DNA of 64,000 nucleotides, from assembly GCF_007826885.1 (NCBI RefSeq), contig NZ_ML675587.1, forward strand, positions 1-64,000, read 5' to 3'. Below are positions 53,376-62,468 of this stretch, piece by piece. Origin of the DNA: Candidatus Nitrosocosmicus arcticus (GTDB lineage Archaea > Thermoproteota > Nitrososphaeria > Nitrososphaerales > Nitrososphaeraceae). The notes under the pieces are model-generated. The model did no database searches, was not told the DNA's origin, and worked only from the letters and a program-made list of their open reading frames with translations. Within the stretch, counting starts at the first letter, position 1, and each line of letters starts with the position of its first letter. A program made the translations under genes and the position numbers.

Positions 53376-54443
53376 TTAAAGAACTCCAATCAATCTTGCC
53401 AACTCTTTTCTTGAAGCTTCGCCCAGTATTTTAGCGGAATCTTCCGGATTTGGTGTGTTAACGTAAATCCCGAACCCCCTTTCTAATCCGGACCATGAAG
53501 AAATTAGAGGATATACTTCCAGGTGCCAGTGTAATTGCCTACTATTCTTCTTCTCTGGAGAAATATGAAAAGCTATGCTAAAATCTGTCTTGCCCAGTAT
53601 TTTATCCATCCCTCGTAGAGATGAACAAATAACCAAAGCTAGATCATTTATTTCCTTCTGACTTGCTTTTGAAAAAAAGGTAGAATGTTTTCGAGGACAT
53701 ATCCAAAATTCATAATTATATGTTGGTGCCCATGGGACTAGGGTTATGAAACCAGTGGTAGAGAATAATTGCCTGGGACCGTTAATTTCAGCTTCTATCA
53801 TACTGCATGCAGGACAACTTCCGCTTTCGTTCATGGATTGGTGAAAGGTTTTTGCTTCCTTTTCAATTATAGGAGGGATTGATGAAAATGTGGTGATATG
53901 GAAATGAGGGTGTTTTATTTTACTGCCCCCATTTATTCCTCGGCTTGCATATATAGCAACATAGGTCACTCCTCGCTGGCTGTACAGCCATCTCACCCTG
54001 TCCTGGAGAACCAACAACAAATTTGTCCATTGATCAATGGACATTTCTGAAAGAGCGATATCGTGCTGCGGTGTCGGAACAATTATGAGGTCAAATCCAC
54101 ATGCTGGTTCTCTGTAAAAAGGTCTATCAGAATACTGCTGATTTGAGTGTGCGGTCACGAGAGGATTTGTGCATTCAAAGACACGGATCGACCAGTTCTC
54201 ATTCTCATCGTCTGTTGTATCATATAGTCTTTGTAATATCCCTTCCTTGACTACAAAGGATAATACAAGATTGTCGCAATCCCCGGTAGATCCAGGGCAA
54301 TAGGGACATGCCTGAGCATTAGTAACAGGAACGGGTTGCTGTGTATTGTAAATGATTTCAGGGTTTTTATTTATTTGATCAATATTATTAGGTATTAAAA
54401 CAAATTTATCTTGAACATAATAATCCTTTCTTAATTCCGACAA
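53376..54443 (-). CDS. galT: galactose-1-phosphate uridylyltransferase
   Basis: 355 residues of the GalT/HIT superfamily. Nucleotide-transfer motif HPHFHITTF with the catalytic His; second metal/nucleotide motif QLHWHLEVYP; zinc-type Cys in CPYCPG and CPACSM. The enzyme exchanges UMP between UDP-glucose and sugar-1-phosphate. It may be broader than galactose in archaea. First gene of the minus-strand cluster with sugar-nucleotide epimerase downstream. Confidence 0.92.
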   Translation of the reverse strand: MSELRKDYYVQDKFVLIPNNIDQINKNPEIIYNTQQPVPVTNAQACPYCPGSTGDCDNLVLSFVVKEGILQRLYDTTDDENENWSIRVFECTNPLVTAHSNQQYSDRPFYREPACGFDLIIVPTPQHDIALSEMSIDQWTNLLLVLQDRVRWLYSQRGVTYVAIYASRGINGGSKIKHPHFHITTFSSIPPIIEKEAKTFHQSMNESGSCPACSMIEAEINGPRQLFSTTGFITLVPWAPTYNYEFWICPRKHSTFFSKASQKEINDLALVICSSLRGMDKILGKTDFSIAFHISPEKKNSRQLHWHLEVYPLISSWSGLERGFGIYVNTPNPEDSAKILGEASRKELARLIGVL

Positions 54444-54681
54444 TTTTTCTACCTAAAAAGTTCACCAAATTGTTTTAATTAAATATTATGTATCCTTTTT
54501 TTGTAAAAGGGATAGTTCCTGATATAATAAAATTAAAAAACGACCCTAATCATTCGACGAAATTACGTTTTTACAAAATATATTGAAAAATGTGGTTTCC
54601 TGAAATAATCGAATCGTTTGTGGCCTCCTCCTGACCTGTTTGATTGTCAAAAATTAAATTAAGTAAAAGTAAATAACATTT

Positions 54682-55959
54682 GTGCCTCAGTCAAGTAGCG
54701 ACCAGAAATGGGATTCAGTAAGAAAATATAAATTAACTAAAATGTTAAATGACCTATCTAAGATAAGTGGTCATGGTACTGAACTAGTTACTGTTTATAT
54801 TCCACCCAAAAGGCCAATCTTTGATGTTATAGCGCAATTAAGAAATGAAGCAGGAACCGCATCAAACATAAAATCAGATTTGACTAGAAATCACGTCCAG
54901 GATGCGCTTAATAAAACAATGGAACAATTAAAATTATATAAGGAACCTCCTGAAAACGGATTAGTTATTTTTTGCGGGGCCATTCCCACCGGTAAAGGTT
55001 TGGGAACTGAGAAAATAGAAATATTCACGGTTGTTCCACCGAAACCAGTTCAGATTAATTTGTATAGATGTGACGACCATTTTTGGATAGATCATATTAA
55101 AGAAATGCTAAAAGATGATCGTACTATCGCCATTATATCTATAGACACTCAGGAGGCAGGTCTAGGAATTTTAACTGGTGATAGATGGGAAACAGTCGAT
55201 ACTTTGACATCTGGAGTTTCAGGTAAACATCGTCAAGGCGGGCAGTCTGCTCGAAGATTTGAACGCCTCAGGGATAATGAACTAAACGAATATTATCATC
55301 GTATTGCAGATTATGCCCAAAAAATTTTTATTGATCAATTTACCGTCAGGGGTGTGATTATTGGGGGCCCCGGACCGACAAAAGAAACCTTTGTTAGAGA
55401 GGAATATCTCGACTACAGGTTGCAGAATAATATCATTGCTACGCTTGATACCTCTTATTCTGGCGACGAGGGTGTAAGAGAGATCATCGACAAAGTAAAT
55501 GATCAAGGAATAATGTCGGAATTCCGTTCCATGGAGGAGAAGAAAATAGTGAAAAAATTTATGGGCGAAGTTTTTTCAGGAAAGGGTTTAGGAATATATG
55601 GGATAAATGATGTTGTAAATAATCTAAAATCAGGAATAACGGATTCGATAATTGCAACTGACAGTATTGACCTAGTATACATTGAAGTAATTTGCAAAAA
55701 ATGCGATTTCAGATATGAAAAAATAGTTGAAAGAGACCATCTGGTTGAAACAAAACAAAACATTATTTCTAACCCTTGTTCAAAATGTAGCGGACAGGAT
55801 TATACAATTAATGAAAAGGATTTCATTGACTATTTGGAGGAGTATGCTTCATTAGCTGGAACAAAACTTGATATAATTTCTTCTAAAACCGAAGAAGGGG
55901 CCCAGATTCAAAGCCTTGGAAAAATTGGAGCGTTGCTAAGATTTAGGCCCACTACATAA
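54682..55959 (+). CDS. prf1: peptide chain release factor aRF1
   Basis: 425 residues, the archaeal/eukaryal class I release factor reading all three stops. NIKS stop-codon motif is in ASNIKSDLTRNHVQ; the GGQ peptidyl-tRNA hydrolysis motif is in SGKHRQGGQSARRFERLR. The C-terminal domain binds ABCE1/aIF5B and has a mini-zinc CxxC pair (CKKC, CSKC). GTG start at 54682; no ATG nearby. Confident. Confidence 0.97.
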   Translation: MPQSSSDQKWDSVRKYKLTKMLNDLSKISGHGTELVTVYIPPKRPIFDVIAQLRNEAGTASNIKSDLTRNHVQDALNKTMEQLKLYKEPPENGLVIFCGAIPTGKGLGTEKIEIFTVVPPKPVQINLYRCDDHFWIDHIKEMLKDDRTIAIISIDTQEAGLGILTGDRWETVDTLTSGVSGKHRQGGQSARRFERLRDNELNEYYHRIADYAQKIFIDQFTVRGVIIGGPGPTKETFVREEYLDYRLQNNIIATLDTSYSGDEGVREIIDKVNDQGIMSEFRSMEEKKIVKKFMGEVFSGKGLGIYGINDVVNNLKSGITDSIIATDSIDLVYIEVICKKCDFRYEKIVERDHLVETKQNIISNPCSKCSGQDYTINEKDFIDYLEEYASLAGTKLDIISSKTEEGAQIQSLGKIGALLRFRPTT

Positions 55960-55968
55960 CTCTTGAAA

Positions 55969-57255
55969 TCAAACTTTCCGGTTTTCTAAGTGCTTTAAGG
56001 CAGTATCTAATACTTGATATCCATAAATCTTACCTAGCGATCCCCTCTTGGAATTTGATTCAGTGAATCTTGAGGTAGCATCCCTCTGAATGCCTTGGCC
56101 TGAAACAATTATAGGTATGGGATCGCCAGTGTGAGTTTTTTTTATACAAGGTGTTGAGTGATCGCCTGAAATTATGAAATAGATTTCTAGACCTTTGGTT
56201 GTGTTGGTTCCTTCTAATATTTTCCTAAAGAAACGTTTATCAATTTCATCTATGTTTCTTTTTTTACCCTTGGCATTGCCATCATGCCCAAATTCATCGG
56301 GACCTTTAATATGGACATAAACAACATCATGATTATCAATTATCTTGAGTAATTCGGCAGCCTTTAATTCATATTCATCTGTTGAACCAGCGTTATATGA
56401 TTTCATTCCCAGTATCTGTGAAATTCCAATTTCCACAGGCATATCAACAAGAGATGCGAAATTCAAATTGTACTTATCATTAATGCTCTGTAACTGAGGA
56501 TATCTATTCCCAGCGTCTCTTAATAAAATACAATTTATTGCCAACAAATTCTTTTCCCTTCTCTCTATATTCACCGGACAATTATCTAATATTTCTATTA
56601 CTTGGTCAGAGAACTGATTTATGACTGCGGCAGATAATTGAGAATTTCCATCCTTTGGTTCTGATGTTGCAACATACAGATCTCCTTTGGAAGTATCCAA
56701 TGCAATACCAATCCCGTTTATCTTGTCATAAGCAGGATCTGTATTTGTAATGTTCTCACCAAGTGTTGTACCTTTCTTCCTGAATCTTAAGACAACTCTA
56801 TGCCCAATAGTTGGCTCTATCGAGAACTCTACCCCTTCTATCTTAACATTCTTCCTGATAAGATCACAGATTGCGGCCGAATCCGCCTCGGTCACAATTC
56901 TACCAGCTCGTCTGTCTAAAATTCTCTTATTAGTTGGGTCAATGGTTGCAAAATTGCCTCTTAGTGCTAGGTCTCCCGCCTCAAAATCAATCCCGCACCC
57001 TATGCATTCTACTACTCCCCTCCCAAAATATTCAATGTCTCTAAAATTATAGCCCAACATATTAAAAACTGCAATATCAGACTGTGGAGCAATCCCATCT
57101 CCAACACTCACAACTTGGCCTGAAACACCCATTCTAGCAATTCTATCAAGATTTGGTGTATATGCCGCTTCCAGTGGGGTCAAATAATTCAAATCAGGAT
57201 GTGGAAGGTCGCCTATCCCATCAAGCAAAACATAAACAATCTTTGATTGATTCAA
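55969..57255 (-). CDS. apgM: cofactor-independent phosphoglycerate mutase, archaeal type
   Basis: 428 residues of the alkaline-phosphatase-like ApgM family. It begins YVLLDGIGDLPHP, with Asp metal ligand, then DIAVFNMLGY carrying the phosphorylated-residue position, DxHxxD-type GPDEFGHDGN and the C-terminal GDHSTPCIKKTHTGDPIP metal ligands. Interconverts 2- and 3-phosphoglycerate in gluconeogenesis. Convergent with aRF1, stops nine bases apart. Confidence 0.95.
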   Translation of the reverse strand: MNQSKIVYVLLDGIGDLPHPDLNYLTPLEAAYTPNLDRIARMGVSGQVVSVGDGIAPQSDIAVFNMLGYNFRDIEYFGRGVVECIGCGIDFEAGDLALRGNFATIDPTNKRILDRRAGRIVTEADSAAICDLIRKNVKIEGVEFSIEPTIGHRVVLRFRKKGTTLGENITNTDPAYDKINGIGIALDTSKGDLYVATSEPKDGNSQLSAAVINQFSDQVIEILDNCPVNIERREKNLLAINCILLRDAGNRYPQLQSINDKYNLNFASLVDMPVEIGISQILGMKSYNAGSTDEYELKAAELLKIIDNHDVVYVHIKGPDEFGHDGNAKGKKRNIDEIDKRFFRKILEGTNTTKGLEIYFIISGDHSTPCIKKTHTGDPIPIIVSGQGIQRDATSRFTESNSKRGSLGKIYGYQVLDTALKHLENRKV

Positions 57256-57349
57256 TTCCTTAATTTTGATTTAATATAAATTTAATTTTAATGTATTCAA
57301 ATATATGGAATAATATTAAATAAATAAGCTCAGATAAGATAAACTAATA

Positions 57350-58402
57350 GTGCTGTACCAAATCACCTCGGATGCTAAACATCAAATACTACTTACAAGC
57401 AAGGAAAAAAAAATATATCTAGATCCGAGGCAAATTTTAGCTGAAAATTATGTTTTCATTTCGCATGCACATATCGATCACATGTTAAATAAGACTGCTA
57501 TCAAGAGATACAATTTAAAAAATAAGATTATGTGTTCACCTGAAACGGTGGCTATTGCGAACCTTCGTGGCTACGTCTTTGAAAAAGAAATTTGTTCTCA
57601 AGACGACTGTACGTTAGTTGATACTGGGCATATTCTAGGATCAAAAGGTCTTTTGATTGGAAATGAGATTTTTTATACTGGTGACCTATCTATGAGGGAT
57701 AGAGCATTTCTTAGGAAACCAACTATCCCACGAGCTGAAACCCTGATTATTGAAACTACCTTTGGGAAGCCGGACTATATTTTCCCTCCAATAGAGCAGA
57801 TTACACATTCGGTAAATTCTTTAATATCAGAAATGTATAGTAGAGGAATTCCAGTCATCTTAATGGGATATTCATTAGGGAAAGCGCAGGTTCTTACTTC
57901 ATTATTTGGTGCTTGGAAGCCGCTTATCGTTCATGATGAAATATTCAGATTCAATCAAATGTACAAGGAATTTGGAGTTTCCTTAGAAGATTCCATCTCA
58001 TTGTCAGATGCAAAAGAACTGGGTTTATTGGAGAAAGGACCATGGATAATGATACATCCTTTAACTAACGGCAAGCATCCCAAGATTGCTCATTATAGGG
58101 AAAAATATGGTGCCATTACGATTGGCTTCAGCGGATGGGGAATAAACAGAAATTACAGAAACATGATGAACCTTGATTATGTGATCCCTTTTAGCGACCA
58201 TTGTGATCATAGAGAATTACTGGAAGTTGTAAAAAAGTGCAACCCAAGTAAAATATATACATTTCATGGGTTTGAAGAAGAGTTTGCTAATTATCTAGTC
58301 AAATTAGGATATGACGCAGAATCGGTAACTAAAGGAAGTAGGACAGTCAAGAAAGAATCAAAGCTGCTTCCGAAAACAAAATCATTAGATATTTATTTTT
58401 AG
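57350..58402 (+). CDS. metallo-beta-lactamase-fold (beta-CASP-like) nuclease
   Basis: 350 residues. MBL metal motif HAHIDH near residue 37, second ligands in DTGHILGSKG and YTGDLSMRD, and a C-terminal IPFSDHCDHRELLEVVKKCN with the CASP-region His. The family includes CPSF73/Ysh1-type mRNA 3'-end nucleases and DNA-repair exonucleases; this smaller form is often annotated as an mRNA 3'-processing exonuclease. It probably cuts RNA or DNA. GTG start. Confidence 0.85.
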   Translation: MLYQITSDAKHQILLTSKEKKIYLDPRQILAENYVFISHAHIDHMLNKTAIKRYNLKNKIMCSPETVAIANLRGYVFEKEICSQDDCTLVDTGHILGSKGLLIGNEIFYTGDLSMRDRAFLRKPTIPRAETLIIETTFGKPDYIFPPIEQITHSVNSLISEMYSRGIPVILMGYSLGKAQVLTSLFGAWKPLIVHDEIFRFNQMYKEFGVSLEDSISLSDAKELGLLEKGPWIMIHPLTNGKHPKIAHYREKYGAITIGFSGWGINRNYRNMMNLDYVIPFSDHCDHRELLEVVKKCNPSKIYTFHGFEEEFANYLVKLGYDAESVTKGSRTVKKESKLLPKTKSLDIYF

Positions 58403-58414
58403 GAAATAAAAAAG

Positions 58415-59494
58415 TTATTTTTGCATGTCAGCAAAATACGGAATAACTTTATTTCCGAAGGTCTCTATGTTTTGATAAAGCCCCTCACCCCAAAAACGAA
58501 TTATGAAATGGTTTGTACCCGCTTTTATAAATCGTTCCAACATTTCTATTACGTCATCTGGGCTCCCAACACCTATAGCAGTTCTTGCTACATCATCAGG
58601 TATGTGCAAAGATGCTTTTTTCATTTGCTCCATCAATTCAGGTTTGTTCATGGCATATTCTGTAAAGTATCTCCTAAAATCAAACTCTGAGTCCTGCTTT
58701 ATGTTGTGAACTTTTAGTAATTCAGGTTTGTAGAGGCTGACTTTAACAGCGTTTTTCATCTTTTCCCATGCTGCTTCTCCGTCTGCAGCAAAATAAACGT
58801 CAACATCATTTGCAAACTCAAAGTTGGATATGTCCCTACCTAATCTCTTGGCGTGGTCCTTAATGACATTTGCATGATGTTCAAATAAGGCTGGAGTATA
58901 GCCAATAGGTATCCAGCCGTCGCCAAAAGTTGCACACAGCTCTAAAGTTTTTGGTGCTCCGGCAGCGATATAGACCGGTGGTCGCGGTTTTCTGACAGGT
59001 TTTGCTTGTAAACAAGCTTCAACAAGGCTATAATATTTACCCTGGTAATTCACATGATTGCCTGGATGTGATTCAAAAAGCTTTTCAATTACTTCCAACT
59101 GCTCCTTAAATTTTGACACAGGTTTACTAAACTCGATACCAAAATCAACCACATTCTGTGCCTCCCCAGCACCGATTCCCAAGATGCCTCTACCTTTAGT
59201 TATTCTGTCAAGAGTCACCGTCGACAAAGCGATGGTTGAAGGGTGCCTCCTAATGGCATCTGTTACGCATGTCCCTAACTCCACGTTGTTAGTCACCGCC
59301 CCTATTGCTGCTAACATTAACCAGGCATCATTTACTACAGCGTTTTTCCATTGAGGCACATTGGTATGATCCATTGCCCAGACAGAGTCAAAATTAGTTC
59401 TATCGGCTATTTGTGCTGCAGTTATTACCTGCATTTCATCCAGCCCTAATCTAGCGACGTTTAGGCCAAATGTCAACCCGAATTTAATTTTCAC
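58415..59494 (-). CDS. F420-dependent luciferase-like oxidoreductase
   Basis: 359-residue LLM flavin-dependent barrel protein. N-terminal KFGLTFGLNVARLGLDEM, then FDSVWAMDHTNVP, RGILGIGAGEAQNV (the F420/phosphate segment), PVYIAAGAPKTLELCATFGD and GTNHFIIRFWGEGLY at the end. Matches the mer/F420-dependent glucose-6-phosphate dehydrogenase branch better than FMN luciferases. Substrate unknown. Stops 13 bases from the convergent MBL gene. Confidence 0.88.
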   Translation of the reverse strand: MKIKFGLTFGLNVARLGLDEMQVITAAQIADRTNFDSVWAMDHTNVPQWKNAVVNDAWLMLAAIGAVTNNVELGTCVTDAIRRHPSTIALSTVTLDRITKGRGILGIGAGEAQNVVDFGIEFSKPVSKFKEQLEVIEKLFESHPGNHVNYQGKYYSLVEACLQAKPVRKPRPPVYIAAGAPKTLELCATFGDGWIPIGYTPALFEHHANVIKDHAKRLGRDISNFEFANDVDVYFAADGEAAWEKMKNAVKVSLYKPELLKVHNIKQDSEFDFRRYFTEYAMNKPELMEQMKKASLHIPDDVARTAIGVGSPDDVIEMLERFIKAGTNHFIIRFWGEGLYQNIETFGNKVIPYFADMQK

Positions 59495-59704
59495 TTAACT
59501 ATTTACCCCCAATACCATAAATCCTCTTATAATTCCATAATTCCCCATTTCTATATTATCTCTGAAATGATACTTATTTTATAAGTTTTATTATAATTAT
59601 AGAGAAGCAAAGGACGATTTACAAAATATATGAATTATTCGTTCAAAAATACATTGGGTGATAAACAATTAATATTAGAGATTTAAGTCTCATTAAATAT
59701 TAAC

Positions 59705-61480
59705 ATGAATAAGAGTGACAAAACAATACTTGTTACAGGGAGTGGAACAGGGATTGGTCAGGCTGTGGCAAGAAAATATGCTAAATCAGGTTACAATATC
59801 ATAATTTTAGGTAGGAGGAAAGAACCACTAATCGAAGCATCAAAAATTTTAAAACAAATAATCACGGACGAAAAATTTGAATCATCCGTAACTTATTATC
59901 CAGGGGTAGATGTTTCAGATTTTGAAGCAATTAATGCGATGTTTGATAAAATTGGTACCGACTTAGGTCAAATTGATATTATTGTAAATAATGCCGGAGT
60001 TTCTGGTCCAGTTAAGATTTTTACTAATTCAAGTTATCAAGAGTTTAAAGATTGTGTTTCAATCCACCTGACTGGTACTTTTTGGACAAGCATTAAAGCT
60101 TTAGAAGTACTCAGCAATACAGGCAAGATAATTACAATCTCCACTTTTTTCACTGAGGAAAATAAATATGAGCAGAGGCCATACAGGTTTAGAACACCTT
60201 ACACTGCCGCTCAAGGTGCAAAGAACAGACTATCTGAGTGTCTTTCTTGGGAACTAGTTGATGAGGGTATCAAAGTTGTAGCAACAAATCCGGGTCCGGT
60301 TCATTCAGATAGAATATATAAAACCGTTTACCCTAAAGCAGCAGCTGAATTTTTAAGAGTCGGAGGTTTTCCGGGTTTGAGTCACAAGCATATCGAAGAG
60401 ATTTCAGCTGCCTTATTACCATATTTAGGTGATGAACCCGAAATAATCGACACTGAATCGAAGAAAATTGCGACTTCTTTAGCTAAAAAATACAAAGATT
60501 TGGATCCTGTAAAGACTCAGCATTTGGCAAAGGAACTTTTGGCTAAGATTCAAGAAATTGCTGAAAAGGTACAGAATAATACGAAGAAAATGATAGTTGA
60601 TAATGAATTCTTATCTCAGGAAGATGTAGCTGAGATGGTACATAATTTAGGAAGCGATGAAATGAGCAAGTTATTAAATGGAAAAGTGATTCCAAATGAC
60701 AGGGTTTTCTACCCAGTAAAACCAATAGTTGAAAGGACCTTAAACATTGAGATGGATAAGACCCTAGAAGATAAAACAATTTTAATTACCACGACCTCTA
60801 CAGAAGAGAAATTGTTGAACTATATCAAGAAAATTGCAGCCAAGATTAATGGCTTAAACGTGAAGCAACTAATTGTCCTTACACATACCGATGAACATTC
60901 ACTAGAAGTGAGCAAAATGTTTGAAGGATTTCACCATCACGCTATCGATTTAGGTAATGAGGTTACAGTTAAGAAAATTTTCAATACAATCAATTCACGA
61001 TATGGCAGAGCAGATTCAGTCATACATTTTACCGGTAGTTACGACTATGATAAAAAACTAACTTCGCTTGACCGTAAAGGATGGGACAACTTGGTGGATA
61101 ACTTCGTTAATATCCCGCACCTAGTCACAACCGAATCAGTATTATCAATGACTACACACCAGGCGTTAGATGACCCTTCACTATTTAAAGGAGCTAAGGG
61201 AAACATCGTAATCGTCGGTCCTAATTCGCCGGTGGGGAAGAAAGTAGGTGGTGAGGTCCGTGCCAGGTCAGAAGTTTTTAGGGGAGCGTTAAGACCATAT
61301 GTCACTACTGCCAATCAAGAACTCCACGATGTATTAAATTCCGACATAAATCTAACTCTCGTTTTACCGGGGAACATAAATGGCGATTTACCAGACTATG
61401 ACAAAATGGAGAATTCATTGATTGGTTTATGCTCGCAAGAATCTCAAAAAAATAATTTAATTTATTATATAGACGAATAA
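59705..61480 (+). CDS. tandem short-chain dehydrogenase (SDR) protein, malonyl-CoA reductase-N-like
   Basis: 591 residues, two Rossmann-type SDR domains. Domain 1 (1-250): TGSGTGIG at 11-18, NNAG at 95-98, STFF at 146-149 and Y166, but the YxxxK Lys is Gln170; Lys173 is nearby. It resembles the first half of Chloroflexus malonyl-CoA reductase (PGPxxSDRI after the active site). Domain 2 (about 345-590) lacks a clear glycine loop (TILITTTSTEEK). A helical linker joins them. Possible role in the 3-HP/4-HB cycle at the malonate-semialdehyde step, though the missing Lys argues for caution. ATG start. Confidence 0.8.
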   Translation: MNKSDKTILVTGSGTGIGQAVARKYAKSGYNIIILGRRKEPLIEASKILKQIITDEKFESSVTYYPGVDVSDFEAINAMFDKIGTDLGQIDIIVNNAGVSGPVKIFTNSSYQEFKDCVSIHLTGTFWTSIKALEVLSNTGKIITISTFFTEENKYEQRPYRFRTPYTAAQGAKNRLSECLSWELVDEGIKVVATNPGPVHSDRIYKTVYPKAAAEFLRVGGFPGLSHKHIEEISAALLPYLGDEPEIIDTESKKIATSLAKKYKDLDPVKTQHLAKELLAKIQEIAEKVQNNTKKMIVDNEFLSQEDVAEMVHNLGSDEMSKLLNGKVIPNDRVFYPVKPIVERTLNIEMDKTLEDKTILITTTSTEEKLLNYIKKIAAKINGLNVKQLIVLTHTDEHSLEVSKMFEGFHHHAIDLGNEVTVKKIFNTINSRYGRADSVIHFTGSYDYDKKLTSLDRKGWDNLVDNFVNIPHLVTTESVLSMTTHQALDDPSLFKGAKGNIVIVGPNSPVGKKVGGEVRARSEVFRGALRPYVTTANQELHDVLNSDINLTLVLPGNINGDLPDYDKMENSLIGLCSQESQKNNLIYYIDE

Positions 61481-61488
61481 TTTTTTTT
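61481..61488 (+). terminator. T-run terminator after the SDR gene
   Basis: Eight Ts begin right after the TAA stop, in the 12-base gap to the convergent membrane-protein gene. A strong oligo-T signal for archaeal RNA polymerase. Confidence 0.55.
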
Positions 61489-61492
61489 CAAA

Positions 61493-61708
61493 CTAATGGT
61501 GATGTTTAGTATGATGTAGGTTATTCTTTCTTTCATACATCGCGGTCCAAAACCCGACTCCAATGGTCGCAATACCAATGGCCATTATAAGATAATCTAC
61601 TATGAAAATAGTTGCCCAAATGGAATTTAAAAGTCCAGCGATGAAGAACAGAAAACCCAGTAAGAATAAAGACACCCCTGCTATTATTTCAGAATTTAGC
61701 ATTAGCAT
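61493..61708 (-). CDS. small two-helix membrane protein with His-rich tail
   Basis: 71 residues. Two hydrophobic helices (IIAGVSLFLLGFLFFIAGLL and IFIVDYLIMAIGIATIGVGF) and a His/Asn tail ending HHTKHHH that could bind metal. No family recognised. Possibly a subunit of a membrane complex. Confidence 0.6.
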   Translation of the reverse strand: MLMLNSEIIAGVSLFLLGFLFFIAGLLNSIWATIFIVDYLIMAIGIATIGVGFWTAMYERKNNLHHTKHHH

Positions 61709-61775
61709 AAAACTAAAAATTGTATTCTATTATAAAAACTATTAGATTATATCCTAACGTGAATACGTATAATTA

Positions 61776-62462
61776 TTGAGAATGGCAGGCTTATTTTCTG
61801 GAGGTAAAGATAGTACCTTTGCAATCCTCAAAACCACTTTACAAAAACATGACTTGTGCTGCATCATGACAATGCATCCAAGTACCGATGACAGCTTATT
61901 ATTTCATTATCCAACCACCAATCTATTAGGTAAAATTTCTAGAGCTATAGGTGTACCCGTTATTGAGCGCTTTTGCGGTGTAGCTGAGAAAAACTATGAA
62001 GTTAAAGAATTAACCCAATTGATTAAAACCGCTGTAGACGAATTTTCAATTGATGGTTTAGTAAACGGTTGTATTTCCAGCAAATTTCAATTAAACATTT
62101 TTCAGGATATATGCGACAAACTAAACATAAGATTAATTTCACCTCTTTGGAATGTAAACAGTGATTATTACTATGAACAGTTGCTAGGTCAGGGATTTGA
62201 AATAATGATTACTAGAGTCGCAGCACTAGGTTTGGACAGTAGTTGGCTTGGAAAGATAATTACAAGAGATAATTATTCTACCCTAAAAAAATTAAGTCAT
62301 AAATATCAATTTAACATGACATTTGAGGGCGGAGAAGCTGAAACTTTAGTACTAGATTGTCCTTTATATAAGAAAAGGATTTACGTTAAAGACCACATCA
62401 TCACATGGGATGGGATCAGGGGAATGTTTGAAATATTAGATATTGATTTAATAGAAAAGTAG
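61776..62462 (+). CDS. diphthine--ammonia ligase-like PP-loop ATPase
   Basis: 228 residues of the ATP-pyrophosphatase group. PP-loop SGGKDST (residues 8-14), and conserved VNGCISSKFQ and FEGGEAETLVLDCPL (the archaeal Dph6/MJ0570 signature E-G-G-E-x-E-T). Dph6 makes the amide of diphthamide on EF-2, which fits an archaeon. TTG start at 61776; the ATG at 61782 is an equal alternative. 6 bases before SRP54, so co-transcribed. Confidence 0.88.
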   Translation: MRMAGLFSGGKDSTFAILKTTLQKHDLCCIMTMHPSTDDSLLFHYPTTNLLGKISRAIGVPVIERFCGVAEKNYEVKELTQLIKTAVDEFSIDGLVNGCISSKFQLNIFQDICDKLNIRLISPLWNVNSDYYYEQLLGQGFEIMITRVAALGLDSSWLGKIITRDNYSTLKKLSHKYQFNMTFEGGEAETLVLDCPLYKKRIYVKDHIITWDGIRGMFEILDIDLIEK

Positions 62463-62468
62463 AGAACC

